A stretch of DNA of 64,000 nucleotides from Streptomyces sp. LX-29 (GTDB lineage: Bacteria > Actinomycetota > Actinomycetes > Streptomycetales > Streptomycetaceae): NCBI RefSeq assembly GCF_029541745.1, contig NZ_CP089746.1, positions 1,922,001 through 1,986,000 of the forward strand. Direction: 5' to 3'. Positions within the stretch are counted from its first letter, which is position 1, and each line of letters starts with the position of its first letter. The translations under genes were made by a program, and so were the position numbers. The notes below the pieces were generated by a model. The model saw only the letters and a program-made list of their open reading frames with translations, made no database searches and was not told the origin of the DNA. Below are positions 28,275 through 37,113 of the stretch, in pieces.

Positions 28275-29939
28275 TCACCCGGCGGGCCGCGCCTGCTTCC
28301 CCGGCGCCTTGGCGGTCTGCTGGGCGGAGTGCGGGGGATGCGCGGCGTGCGCGGCCTGGGCCGGGGACTGCTTGGTCGGCGGCTGCTTGGCGGCGGTCGT
28401 GGCCGTCGCCTTCCAGTCCGCGTGGCCGGGCATCGGCGGCGTCTTCTTGTCGTACAGCCAGGAGTGCAGGAACGCCGTGAGATCGCGGCCGGCGATGTCC
28501 GAGGCGAGGCCGACGAAGTCCTCGGTGGAGGCCACGCCGTCCCGGTTACGGCTCACCCACTCCCGCTCGAGCCGCTCGAAGGGCTCCTTGCCCATCTCCT
28601 GGCGAAGCGCGTAGAGGATCAGCGCGCTGCCGTCGTAGACAGCGGGCCGGAAGATGCCGATGGGCTGGCCCGGCTTGGAGGGCTCGGGGTCCGCCGGCGG
28701 CCCGCCCTGGGCGCGCCAGGCGTCGGACATCCCGTACGCCCACTTCATCCGCTTGTCCAGGGGCATCTCTCCGTGCTGGTCGCCGTAGAGCGCCTCGTAC
28801 CAGGTGGCGTGCCCCTCGTTGAGCCACAGGTCGGACCAGGCGCGCGGGCTGACGCTGTTGCCGAACCACTGGTGCGCCAGCTCGTGCACCATGATCGACT
28901 CCACGTACCAGGCGGGGAGCCGGCTGCCGAGGAACAGATCCTGTTCGAACAGGGAGAGCGTCTGCGTCTCCAGCTCGAAGCCGGTCGTCGCGTCGGCGAT
29001 CAGCACGCCGTACGTCTCGAACGGGTACCGGCCGACCCGCTCCTCCATCCACTCCAGCTGTCCCGGCGTCTTGGCGAGCCACTTCGCCAGCCGCTGGCGC
29101 TCCCCCGTGGGCACCACGTCCCGCACCGGCAGCCCTCCGGGGCCGCGCCGGCGCACGATGGTGGAGCGGCCGATGGCGACCTGCGCGAGCTCGGTGGCCA
29201 TCGGGTGCCGGCTGCGGTACTCCCAGGTCGTCTCGGGCCCGTCGTGGGTGTGCCCGCGCGGGAGGCCGTTGGCCACCACCGTGAGGTCCTTGGGCGCGGT
29301 GACCCGGAAGGTGAAGCGGGCCTTGTCCGAGGGATGGTCGTTGCAGGGGAAGACGCGGTGGGCGGCGTTGGCCTGGTTGGCCATGACCAACCCGTCGCTG
29401 GTCTTGATCCAGCCGCCCTTGCCCTGCCCGCGCGGGTCGCTGGTGTGGTGGACGGTCACCTGGAAGTAGCCGCGCTCGGGGACCATGATCTGCGGCGCGA
29501 TCACCAGGTCCTCTTCGGCGGTGGCGAACCGCGCGGCGCGACCGTTCACCTCGACGGACCGTACGGTGCCGTTGGTGAAGTCGAGGTTGAAGCTCTCCAG
29601 GGTGTCGGTCGCGTAGGCGGAGATGGTGGTCACGGCGTCCAGCGGCTTGTCGTTGCCGTGGTACTCGAAGGTCACGTCGTACGAGGTGACGTCGTAGCCG
29701 GGGTTCCCGAGGTGCGGGAAGAGCCGGTCCCCGATGCCCATCGGGGCGACGGGGGCCGAAGGGCCGTCTCCGGGGCCGTCCAGCGGGCCGACGGGCGAGC
29801 CCGCGGCGACCGAGGGCACGGCCGCGGCGAGTGCGGCCAGCGCGGCGGCCACCAGCGTGGCCCTGCGCCGGGTGGCCCTCCGGCGGGCGGAACGGGCGGT
29901 ACGGGTACCCGGTACAGAGCGGGCGGAAGTGTGCGGCAT
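28275..29939 (-). CDS. Secreted M1 family metallopeptidase
   Basis: This 554-residue zinc aminopeptidase starts with a typical secretion signal: Arg-rich residues 7-28, then a hydrophobic segment ending VAAGS near residue 48. No lipobox is seen. The zinc site is HELAHQWFGNSVSPRAWSDL, with the third ligand in LNEGHATWYEAL, the standard HExxH-18-E spacing. The expected substrate-binding GxMEN motif is replaced by a divergent segment (ATTGFELETQTLSLF). The protein is shorter than PepN because the C-terminal helical domain is missing, as in other small secreted actinobacterial members. It probably trims extracellular peptides during nutrient recycling. Confidence 0.92.
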   Translation of the reverse strand: MPHTSARSVPGTRTARSARRRATRRRATLVAAALAALAAAVPSVAAGSPVGPLDGPGDGPSAPVAPMGIGDRLFPHLGNPGYDVTSYDVTFEYHGNDKPLDAVTTISAYATDTLESFNLDFTNGTVRSVEVNGRAARFATAEEDLVIAPQIMVPERGYFQVTVHHTSDPRGQGKGGWIKTSDGLVMANQANAAHRVFPCNDHPSDKARFTFRVTAPKDLTVVANGLPRGHTHDGPETTWEYRSRHPMATELAQVAIGRSTIVRRRGPGGLPVRDVVPTGERQRLAKWLAKTPGQLEWMEERVGRYPFETYGVLIADATTGFELETQTLSLFEQDLFLGSRLPAWYVESIMVHELAHQWFGNSVSPRAWSDLWLNEGHATWYEALYGDQHGEMPLDKRMKWAYGMSDAWRAQGGPPADPEPSKPGQPIGIFRPAVYDGSALILYALRQEMGKEPFERLEREWVSRNRDGVASTEDFVGLASDIAGRDLTAFLHSWLYDKKTPPMPGHADWKATATTAAKQPPTKQSPAQAAHAAHPPHSAQQTAKAPGKQARPAG

Positions 29940-30022
29940 GCGCTACGGCTACCAGGGCGGGCGGAGCGCCATGCGGAAACGCGGGGGGAGTGCACCCGTT
30001 CGGGGGCAGCAGACGAGGGCGG

Positions 30023-32314
30023 TCAGGCGCCGGTGGCCGCCGTCGTCTCGCGGCCCGTGCGGGTGACGTCGTACACGCCCGGCACCCGCCGCATCGCGCG
30101 CATCAGCACCGGCAGCCGCCCCGCGTCGGACAGCTGAAGGGTGTAGGTGTGCCGCACCCGCTGCTCGCGCGGGGGCTCGACGGCGGCGGAGACGACGGCC
30201 ACGCCTTCGGCGGCGATGGCCTCGGTGAGGTCCGCCAACAGATGCGGCCGGCTGAACGCCTCCGCGTACAGGGTGACCCGGTAGTCGGCGACCGCTCCGC
30301 CCGGTGCGCCGTCGTCCTGCCAGCGCACCCCGACCGGGGCGCGGCCGCTCGCCACCATCCGGGCCACCGCCGGACACTCCTGGCGGTGCACGGTGACCAC
30401 CCCGCCGCGCACCGGAAACCCGGTGACCGCGTCCGGCGGCACGGGCGTGCAACAGCCCGCCAGCCGCACGGCGGCCCCGGGCGGGTCGGTGACGACGCCC
30501 ACGCCCCTGCGGCCCTCTCCGGGGCGCCAGGGGGCGGCCGGGCGGCCCTGGGTCGGGGCGGCGGCCGCGGGCCCCTCCGGGCGCGGCGGATGGGCCGCCA
30601 GCCAGCGGGTGATGGCGATGCGGGCGGCCGGGGTCCGGGCGTGGTCCAGCCACTCCGGCGGGGGGCCGTCGGGCGTCGGGCCGTCCTCCGGCGCCGGAAC
30701 CTCCGCCACCGGGCTCTGCGCCGCCGCGCCGGGGGCCATCAGGAGCTGGAGCGTGTCGCCGTCGCGCAGCACGGTGCCCAGGCCGACCAGCCGCCCGTTG
30801 ACGCGTGCACCGATGCAGCCGTGGGCGGCTTCGCCGTGCCGCGCGTAGGCGGCGTCCACGCAGCTCGCCCCGGCGGGCAGCCCCAGCGTGCCGCCGTCCG
30901 CGCGGAAGACGGTGATCTCCCGGTCCTGGGCCAGGTCGTCGCGGAGCGAGCTCCAGAAGGTGTCCGGGTCGGGGGTGGCGCGCTGCCACTCCAGCAGTCG
31001 CGAGAGCCAGCCGGGGCGGGTGGGGTCGGCACGTTCCCCCTCGGGGGCGACCGAGCTGTCGAGGACCCCGGAGTCCCCGGCGTCTCCGGGCCTTCCGGCC
31101 GCCGCGACGTCTCCGGCGGCCTCGGGGGTGGTCTCGGACGGGGCGGGCTCTGACGGGGCGTACGGATTGCCGAGGGCGACCACCCCGGCCTCGGCGACCC
31201 GGTGCATCTGGTGGGTGCGGATGAGCACTTCGGCCACCCGACCTTCACCGTCGGCCACGGCGGTGTGCAGCGACTGGTAGAGGTTGAACTTCGGAACGGC
31301 GATGAAGTCCTTGAACTCCGAGATGACGGGCGTGAAGCAGGTGTGCAGCTCGCCCAGGACGGCATAGCAGTCCGCGTCCTCCGCGACCAGGACCAGCAGC
31401 CGCGCGAGGTCGAAACCGGTCAGCTCACCCCGTTTACACCGCACCCGGTGCACCGAGACGAAGTGCCGTGGCCGCACCAGGACTTCGGCGGCGATGCCCG
31501 CATCGTGCAGCACGGTCCGCACGCCCTCGGCGACATGGGCGAGCGGGTCGGGACGACCGGCGTGCTCCAGCAGCAGATCGCGGGTCCGCTCGTACTCCTC
31601 GGGGTGCAGGATGGCGAAGACCAGGTCCTCGAGCTCGGTCTTGAGCGCCTGCACGCCGAGCCGCTCGGCGAGCGGGATGAGCACGTCGCGCGTGACCTTG
31701 GCGATGCGCACCTGCTTCTCGGGCCGCATCACGCCCAGGGTGCGCATGTTGTGCAGCCGGTCGGCGAGCTTGATCGACATCACGCGGACGTCGTTGCCGG
31801 TGGCGACGAGCATCTTGCGGAAGGTCTCGGGCTCGGCCGCCGCCCCGTAGTCGACCTTCTCCAACTTGGTCACGCCGTCGACGAGATAGCGCACCTCCTC
31901 GCCGAACTGCCGTCCCACCTGATCGAGCGTCACATCCGTGTCCTCGACGGTGTCGTGCAACAGCGACGCGGTCAACGTCGTCGTCTCGGCGCCCAGTTCG
32001 GCCAGGATCAGCGTGACGGCGAGCGGATGGGTGATGTACGGCTCGCCGCTCTTGCGCATCTGACCGCGGTGCGAGGACTCGGCCAGCACATACGCCTGGC
32101 GCAGTACGTCGAGGTCGGCGCCGGGGTGATGGGCCCGATGCACCTTGGCGATGTGCTCGATCGCGTCGGGCAGCCGGTCCCGGCCGGCCGGGCTCAGCAG
32201 GGAGGCGGGGCCGAGCAGCGCGCTCCTGCCGAATCTGCGCAGATTCCGCAGGTCGAGGCGGGGGAGGCCGCGCCTCCGGCCGAGGGCGGCCTGGTCCGTG
32301 GCCTCTGCGCTCAT
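30023..32314 (-). CDS. rshA: RelA/SpoT homologue RshA
   Basis: This stringent-response enzyme has the RSH domain order: an HD hydrolase domain (YITHPLAVTLILAELG, then SLLHDTVEDTDVTLDQ), a synthetase domain, a TGS domain (DREITVFRADGGTLGLPAGA) and a C-terminal ACT domain (YRVTLYAEAFSRPHLLADL). The ATG at 32314 follows GGAGGT and gives 763 residues. The synthetase part keeps FKDFIAVPKFNLYQSLHT and EVLIRTHQMH, but is degenerate elsewhere: the RxKxxxSIYxKM region reads VRPRHFVSVHRVRCKRG, the conserved Arg of DLxAxR is lost in DLARLLVLV, and the final AHWxYK is absent. It resembles the second RSH of Streptomyces rather than the main RelA. A Pro/Glu-rich linker lies between synthetase and TGS. Confidence 0.93.
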   Translation of the reverse strand: MSAEATDQAALGRRRGLPRLDLRNLRRFGRSALLGPASLLSPAGRDRLPDAIEHIAKVHRAHHPGADLDVLRQAYVLAESSHRGQMRKSGEPYITHPLAVTLILAELGAETTTLTASLLHDTVEDTDVTLDQVGRQFGEEVRYLVDGVTKLEKVDYGAAAEPETFRKMLVATGNDVRVMSIKLADRLHNMRTLGVMRPEKQVRIAKVTRDVLIPLAERLGVQALKTELEDLVFAILHPEEYERTRDLLLEHAGRPDPLAHVAEGVRTVLHDAGIAAEVLVRPRHFVSVHRVRCKRGELTGFDLARLLVLVAEDADCYAVLGELHTCFTPVISEFKDFIAVPKFNLYQSLHTAVADGEGRVAEVLIRTHQMHRVAEAGVVALGNPYAPSEPAPSETTPEAAGDVAAAGRPGDAGDSGVLDSSVAPEGERADPTRPGWLSRLLEWQRATPDPDTFWSSLRDDLAQDREITVFRADGGTLGLPAGASCVDAAYARHGEAAHGCIGARVNGRLVGLGTVLRDGDTLQLLMAPGAAAQSPVAEVPAPEDGPTPDGPPPEWLDHARTPAARIAITRWLAAHPPRPEGPAAAAPTQGRPAAPWRPGEGRRGVGVVTDPPGAAVRLAGCCTPVPPDAVTGFPVRGGVVTVHRQECPAVARMVASGRAPVGVRWQDDGAPGGAVADYRVTLYAEAFSRPHLLADLTEAIAAEGVAVVSAAVEPPREQRVRHTYTLQLSDAGRLPVLMRAMRRVPGVYDVTRTGRETTAATGA

Positions 32315-32442
32315 GGGCACCTCCGGCGGGTCGACCGGCGTGGGCTCACCCCCGGGGCCGGTGCTTGATGCTATCGAGCCCACCACGCACGGCCGACCGG
32401 CTCTCGCCGAGAGTGAAACGGATCACCCATTCGAGCGAAGTG

Positions 32443-33315
32443 TCAGGCGACGGCCGTGTCCCACCAGGAGGAGTCGATCGTGCCCTCGGCCACGATCACC
32501 GCGGGCCCCGTCATCTCCACGGTGCCGTCCGGCAGCTCGCTGATCACCAGCCTGCCGCCCAGGACGTCCACGGTGTACGTGGCGGGGGCGCCGGTGACCG
32601 CCGGGTCCACGCCGTCGCGACGCGCGGCCGCGACGGCCACGGCGCAGGCACCGGTGCCGCAGGAACGGGTCTCGCCCGCGCCGCGCTCGTGGACGCGCAT
32701 GGCGAGGTGGCCGGGGCCCCGGTCCACGGCGAACTCGATGTTCACGCCGTCCGGGTAGACGGAGGCGGGCGCGTACGAGGGCGCCGACTTCAGGTCGCCC
32801 GCGTGGTCGAGGTCCTCGACGAACGCGACGGCGTGCGGGTTGCCCATGTTCACGTTGCGGGCGGGCCAGTCGCGCTCACCGATCGTCACCGTGGCCTGCT
32901 CCGCCGGCAGTTGGGCGCGCCCCATGGAGACGGTGATGTCGCCGTCCTTGGCGATGTGCGCCCGCTTCACACCCGAGCGGGTGGCGATCGGGACGTCGCC
33001 CAGCGGCACGAGTCCCGCGTGGTGCAGATAGCGGGCGAACACCCGGACGCCGTTGCCGCACATCTCGACGACGGAGCCGTCGGCGTTGCGGTAGTCCATG
33101 AACCACTCGGCCTCGTCCGCCATCGCCCGCGCCTCGGGGTGCGCGGCGGAGCGCACGACCCGCAGCAGGCCGTCGCCGCCGATGCCCGCGCGGCGGTCAC
33201 ACAGCCGTGCGACCTCGGCCGCGGACAGCTCCAGCGCACCGTCCGCGTCGGGCACGATCACGAAGTCGTTCTCGGTGCCGTGACCCTTGAGGAAGGAGAG
33301 GGTTCGTGTGTTCAC
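32443..33315 (-). CDS. dapF: Diaminopimelate epimerase
   Basis: DapF converts LL- to meso-diaminopimelate for lysine synthesis; in Streptomyces the LL form goes directly into peptidoglycan. The 290-residue protein has the two catalytic cysteines in MCGNGVRVFARY near residue 85 and ETRSCGTGACAVAV near residue 220. FLKGHGTENDFVIV at the N-terminus is typical, and fixes the GTG at 33315 as start. No Shine-Dalgarno is seen; TAAGAT lies seven bases upstream, so the transcript may be leaderless. It is 128 bases upstream of rshA, in the same direction. Confidence 0.95.
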   Translation of the reverse strand: MNTRTLSFLKGHGTENDFVIVPDADGALELSAAEVARLCDRRAGIGGDGLLRVVRSAAHPEARAMADEAEWFMDYRNADGSVVEMCGNGVRVFARYLHHAGLVPLGDVPIATRSGVKRAHIAKDGDITVSMGRAQLPAEQATVTIGERDWPARNVNMGNPHAVAFVEDLDHAGDLKSAPSYAPASVYPDGVNIEFAVDRGPGHLAMRVHERGAGETRSCGTGACAVAVAAARRDGVDPAVTGAPATYTVDVLGGRLVISELPDGTVEMTGPAVIVAEGTIDSSWWDTAVA

Positions 33316-34072
33316 CCTTCGAATCTTACGGGGCGCCCGGCGTGGACCCGAAGGGCGGGAGCGGGCGCCGGCGCCGCGCGCGGACGGGCACCGTGCGGTG
33401 GGCTCGGGCGCGGCGGGCGAGTGCCGTGAGCTGGGCGGGTGCCGTGAGCTGGGCGGGTGCGCGACCGGCGGGAGCCGCGCGCGGCGCCGTGCAGGACCCA
33501 CTCCAGCGTGTGAGGGGCGGGGACCGCGAGGGAACGCCACGCGCTCTCCACGCCCTCTCCATGCCCTACGCGGAATCCTGGCACTGCGCCGAGGCCCCGC
33601 CCCGCGGGAGACGGCCCCAGGTCGTCAGGGACCGGCCGCGCCGGAAACCGCGCACCGCGCGGGGCGCCGCCCATCCCGCGGGGCACCGACTGTCGCGCGA
33701 GGCGGCCGCCGCTCCTCGCGCGGGGCGGCCACTGCTCCTCGCACGGGGCGCGCCCGAGACGATCCGTACCGTCGCAGAGGGCGCGCACCGCCGGAGACCC
33801 TTCGCATCGGTGGGCCAGGCACCGCACCGCGGCGGAAACGCGCACCGCGGGGGCGCGCCTTCAGGCGCGGTCCGCGCGGGCCGGCCGTGGCCGGTGCGGG
33901 ACGGGCGGCACCGCGCGGGCCGGCAAGTGGCCGGCGCAGGCGATGCAGGCAGGGGCTACGCGCGAGGAGGAGCGTCGTTCAGCGCAGGCGATATAGGCAA
34001 GGGCTACGCGCGGGAAGAGCGTCATTCAGCGCAGGCGATACAGGCAGGCGCTACGCGCGGGAAGAGCGTCGT
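33316..34072. other. 757-bp region without a supported gene
   Basis: This is the longest gap in the window. All frames give Arg/Gly/Ala-rich sequence with no ribosome site and no family resemblance. The left part has short direct repeats, for example a 17-base phrase (GGTGCCGTGAGCTGGGC) twice near 33423-33456. The right end carries the 47-bp tandem repeats described separately. Confidence 0.55.
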
Positions 34073-34084
34073 TCAGCGCAGGCG
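33934..34084. repeat. 47-48 bp tandem repeats at the 3' end of a membrane-protein gene
   Basis: GCGCAGGCG starts at 33934, 33982, 34029 and 34076, spacings of 48, 47 and 47 bases. The units between are nearly identical and share GGCTACGCGCG and GAGCGTC(G/A)TTCA. The last partial copy overlaps the stop codon of the membrane-protein gene, so the repeat unit appears to be a copy of that gene's end (minus strand CGCCTGCGCTGAACGACGCTC) plus following bases. Confidence 0.85.
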
Positions 34085-34735
34085 GGCGACGCGCCAGATA
34101 GCCAGCGCGGCCATCAGGGCGACGATCGCCATGTACAGCAGTACGAAGCGCCAGTCGGGGCGGCGCCCGGAGCCGCGCGGCGGCAGTCCCGGCCAGGTGT
34201 AGCCGACGCGCCGGGCGGCCGTCAGCCCCCAGCCGGCCGCGCAGCAGCTGAGGAGCAGCCCGAGCATGGCCACCACGGCCCCGCCGTCGCCGACCTCGAA
34301 GGCCAGCGGGAAGGCGAACATCAGCGAACCGAGGATGGCCAGGCCGACGATGGGCGCGATCTGCCAGATGCGGAACCGGCGCGGTGGACGCAGGTCCCGG
34401 AAGGACTCGCCAGGGCCGGGCGGGCCGTCCGCCGCCTCCACGGACTCGGAGACCACCAGGGCCTCCGCCTCCGGGACGTCCAGATCGACGGCGTCGGCCA
34501 GGGTCTCCGAGTCGGCCAACGCCTCCGAGTCGGCCGGCGCGTCCGGGCCGGCGAGCGGGTCCACGTCGGCCAGGACATCCACGATGCCGAGGCCGTCGGG
34601 GTCCGCCCCCACCTGACCCGGCTCGGCACCGATGCCGTCACCATGAGCGTCGGGGGGCGCCGCGGGCATCGGAGTCAGCAGCTCCGATTCTCCCTGCGGC
34701 GGCTGCTGCGAGGTGTCCCGAGGGCCGGCCTCCAT
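34073..34735 (-). CDS. Hypothetical membrane protein with acidic N-terminus
   Basis: The protein has 220 residues from the ATG at 34735, preceded by GGAGGG at nine bases. Residues 20-115 are acidic and Ala/Asp/Glu-rich with loose repeats (PADSEALADSETLADAVDL). A cytoplasmic-looking segment RPPRRFRIWQ follows. Three membrane spans come next: IAPIVGLAILGSLMFAFPLA, a second around GAVVAMLGLLLSCCAAG, and the C-terminal VLLYMAIVALMAALAIW. It does not belong to a transporter or enzyme family I recognise. It lies between dapF and miaA on the same strand. Its 3' end is embedded in tandem repeats. Confidence 0.8.
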   Translation of the reverse strand: MEAGPRDTSQQPPQGESELLTPMPAAPPDAHGDGIGAEPGQVGADPDGLGIVDVLADVDPLAGPDAPADSEALADSETLADAVDLDVPEAEALVVSESVEAADGPPGPGESFRDLRPPRRFRIWQIAPIVGLAILGSLMFAFPLAFEVGDGGAVVAMLGLLLSCCAAGWGLTAARRVGYTWPGLPPRGSGRRPDWRFVLLYMAIVALMAALAIWRVARLR

Positions 34736-34843
34736 CGCCACACGCCCTCCAAACTCCAGATACCACGGCACGATCGAAGCTCGATGATGGCACGGGCACG
34801 GGGGCGGTATTGACACACGGGGCGTCCCGATGCCATCACGTGA

Positions 34844-35782
34844 TCAGGCTGTGACCGCCCGTTCGACCAACGCCAGCGCGTGCGCCGTCAGTTCCCCCCT
34901 GCGGTCCGCCGCGCCGCTGAGCCAGTGCACCCGCGGGTCGCGGCGGAACCAGGAGTCCTGGCGCCGCGCGAAGCGCTTGGTGGCGCGCACGGTCTCGGCC
35001 CGCGCCTCGTCCTCGGTGCACTCCCCGGCCAGCGCGGCGAGCACCTGTTGGTAACCCAGCGCGCGGGAGGCGGTGCGGCCGGAGCGCAGCCCGGCCTCCT
35101 CCAGTCGCCGCACCTCGTCCACGAGGCCGGCCTCCCACATGCGGTCCACGCGCCGCGCGATCCGCTCGTCGAGCTCGGGCCGCTCGACGTCGACGCCGAT
35201 CTGGACCGTCTCGTAGACCGACTCATGGCCCGGCAGATTGGCCGTGAAGGGGCGACCGGTGATCTCGATGACCTCCAGGGCGCGCACCACGCGACGGCCG
35301 TTGCTGGGCAGGATGGCGCGGCCCGCCTCCGGGTCGGCCGCGGCCAGCCGGGCGTGCAGCACGCCGGGGCCGTGCTCCTCCAGCTCCGCCTCCAGCCTCG
35401 CCCGCACGGCGGGGTCCGTGCCGGGGAACTCCAGGGCGTCGATGGCGCCGCGCACGTACAGGCCGGAGCCGCCGACCAGGATCGGGGTGCGGCCCTCGGC
35501 GAGCAGCCGGTCGATCTCCGCGCGCGCCAGGCGTTGGTACTCCGCGACGCTCGCCGTCACGGTGACGTCCCAGATGTCGAGCAGCCGGTGCGGCACACCC
35601 TGCTGCTCCTCCGCCGTCAGCTTGGCGGTGCCGATGTCCATGCCGCGATAGAGCTGCATGGAGTCGGCGTTGATGACCTCGCCACCCAGGTGATGGGCCA
35701 AGGCGACGCCCAGGTCGGACTTGCCGGCCGCGGTGGGTCCGACGACGGCGATGACTCGCGGAGGAGGAACTGCGCTGTTCAC
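34844..35782 (-). CDS. miaA: tRNA dimethylallyltransferase
   Basis: MiaA transfers a dimethylallyl group to N6 of A37 in tRNAs that read codons starting with U; MiaB, encoded 3 kb away in this window, then adds a methylthio group. The 312-residue protein has the P-loop VGPTAAGKSDLGVALA near residue 12, INADSMQLYRGMDIGTAKL, LVGGSGLYVRGAID, and the C-terminal GYQQVLAALAGECTEDEA with TKRFARRQDSWFRRDPRV. The GTG at 35782 is chosen to fit the conserved N-terminus; the ribosome site is weak. Length is normal. Confidence 0.96.
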   Translation of the reverse strand: MNSAVPPPRVIAVVGPTAAGKSDLGVALAHHLGGEVINADSMQLYRGMDIGTAKLTAEEQQGVPHRLLDIWDVTVTASVAEYQRLARAEIDRLLAEGRTPILVGGSGLYVRGAIDALEFPGTDPAVRARLEAELEEHGPGVLHARLAAADPEAGRAILPSNGRRVVRALEVIEITGRPFTANLPGHESVYETVQIGVDVERPELDERIARRVDRMWEAGLVDEVRRLEEAGLRSGRTASRALGYQQVLAALAGECTEDEARAETVRATKRFARRQDSWFRRDPRVHWLSGAADRRGELTAHALALVERAVTA

Positions 35783-35964
35783 GGGCACCAGTCTCGCAAA
35801 CCTCCGGGCGTGGACTCGAACGGGCGACGTGACGGGACGCCACCGGCGTCGTTGCCCGATGCGAGGTTCCGAGGGCCGGTTCACGGACCGGGTCCGCGAG
35901 CGGCGCAATGGGACGCTCCGGGCGGCACGGAATTTCGCCCACACGAGTAAGGTATGGAGTAGAT

Positions 35965-36285
35965 ATGGGCGTTTTTGCAAGGCTTCGCGGTCGTAAGTCC
36001 AAGGCGTCAAGTGAGGAGGCCACCCCGGCCGCCCTGACGGAGGAACCGACGACCAAGGGTGCTGACGAGGGCACCCCGGAGGCCGCCCAGGACGCCAAGG
36101 AGACCGAGGAGGCACCGTCGGCCCAGGAGTCGAAGGAGCCGGAGGCGCCCGCCGAGGAGTCCGAGGCCGAGCGGAAGGACGAGCGGAAGGCTGAGGCGGC
36201 GGGCTCCGACGGCGTGGAGATTCCGAAGCAGCAGTCCGCTGAGGAGGCGGCCGACAGCGAGGCCGGCGAAGGCGCCCGGAAGTAG
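35965..36285 (+). CDS. Small Glu/Ala-rich charged protein
   Basis: The protein has 106 residues. MGVFARLRGRKSKAS is a basic, amphipathic start. The rest is highly acidic, Glu/Ala/Ser-rich and probably disordered (EAPSAQESKEPEAPAEESE). GGAG precedes the ATG by about six bases. It is followed after 24 bases by the MT0933-like antitoxin gene, so the two may form an operon. No function is known to me. The N-terminal FARL-type amphipathic helix could bind membrane, but that is a guess. Confidence 0.75.
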   Translation: MGVFARLRGRKSKASSEEATPAALTEEPTTKGADEGTPEAAQDAKETEEAPSAQESKEPEAPAEESEAERKDERKAEAAGSDGVEIPKQQSAEEAADSEAGEGARK

Positions 36286-36309
36286 TTCTGTGACGAGGGA
36301 AGGTGGCTC

Positions 36310-36582
36310 ATGGGCCTGCTGAACACACTCAAGGCCAAGGCCGGTGTCATGAAGGGCAAGGCCGGGGATTTCATGCAGCAGCACGAGCCCCAGATCGAGC
36401 GCGGTCTGGACAAGGCCGCGAAGGCGGTCGACTCCAAGACCAAGGGCAAGTACAGCGGCAAGATCGAGACCGGCACGGACAAGGCCAAGGGAGCCCTTGG
36501 CCGCCTCTCCCACAAGGACACGGGCACGGGTGAGGACGCGGGTGCCGGTCCCGGCACCGGCGCCCCCACCAGCGGCACCTGA
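36310..36582 (+). CDS. MT0933-like antitoxin family protein
   Basis: This 90-residue, Lys-rich protein begins MGLLNTLKAKAGVMKGKAGD and continues with EPQIERGLDKAAKAVDSKTK and KYSGKIETGTDKAKGAL. This is the typical pattern of the actinobacterial MT0933/Rv0909 antitoxin family. GGGAAGG lies upstream of the ATG. The tail is Gly/Pro-rich. In mycobacteria the family member is paired with a toxin gene; none is adjacent here, since the neighbours are a disordered acidic protein and an extradiol-dioxygenase-like protein. It may work without a toxin, as a small nucleoid- or stress-associated protein. The family assignment is good; the function is open. Confidence 0.85.
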   Translation: MGLLNTLKAKAGVMKGKAGDFMQQHEPQIERGLDKAAKAVDSKTKGKYSGKIETGTDKAKGALGRLSHKDTGTGEDAGAGPGTGAPTSGT

Positions 36583-37113
36583 CCCCCGCCGGCGGACGGC
36601 CGCGGGTCCCGCCCCGCGGCCGTCCCCCTGCCCGGGTCGGTTGACGTCCTTGCGCTTCGGTACGCGTCGGTTGACGTCCTTGACGGATACGCCGGTACGC
36701 CGCCGCACGCCCCAACGCGCCACACGGCGCGGCTCCGTACCCCGCCCCGCGCCACTCCGGCCGTCCCCTCCCGGCGACGGCACAGCCTCCTCACGCCGGC
36801 CCCGCAGCGCGCACGCACGGCGCGCCCCCGCGCCTCTTCGCCCGGCGGCCTCGCCCCATGGCGGGCCACGCGGCGCCACCGCCGGCACGGCCCAGAGGCA
36901 CGCTCCCCCGCCGCGCGCCTCGTGAACGACCAGCGGCGCGTACGCCGACCCCTCCGGCCCAGGCTGCGGCCCGCACCAGATCGCACGCGCCCGCGCGGGA
37001 CGTCCTCGCCCGCGCTAGGTGCGGTCCGTACGGCTCGTCTCAGCGACGGCCAGGGCGCTGCGGCGCAGGAAACGTGCGAGCGCGGCCCGCGCGCCAGGGG
37101 CGGTGTGGGGGCG
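36583..37113. other. Intergenic region with a 17-bp direct repeat
   Basis: About 530 bases between convergent genes hold no supported gene. GTCGGTTGACGTCCTTG occurs twice, at 36636-36652 and 36666-36682, exactly 30 bases apart. The remainder is GC-rich with Arg/Pro frames only. Confidence 0.55.
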
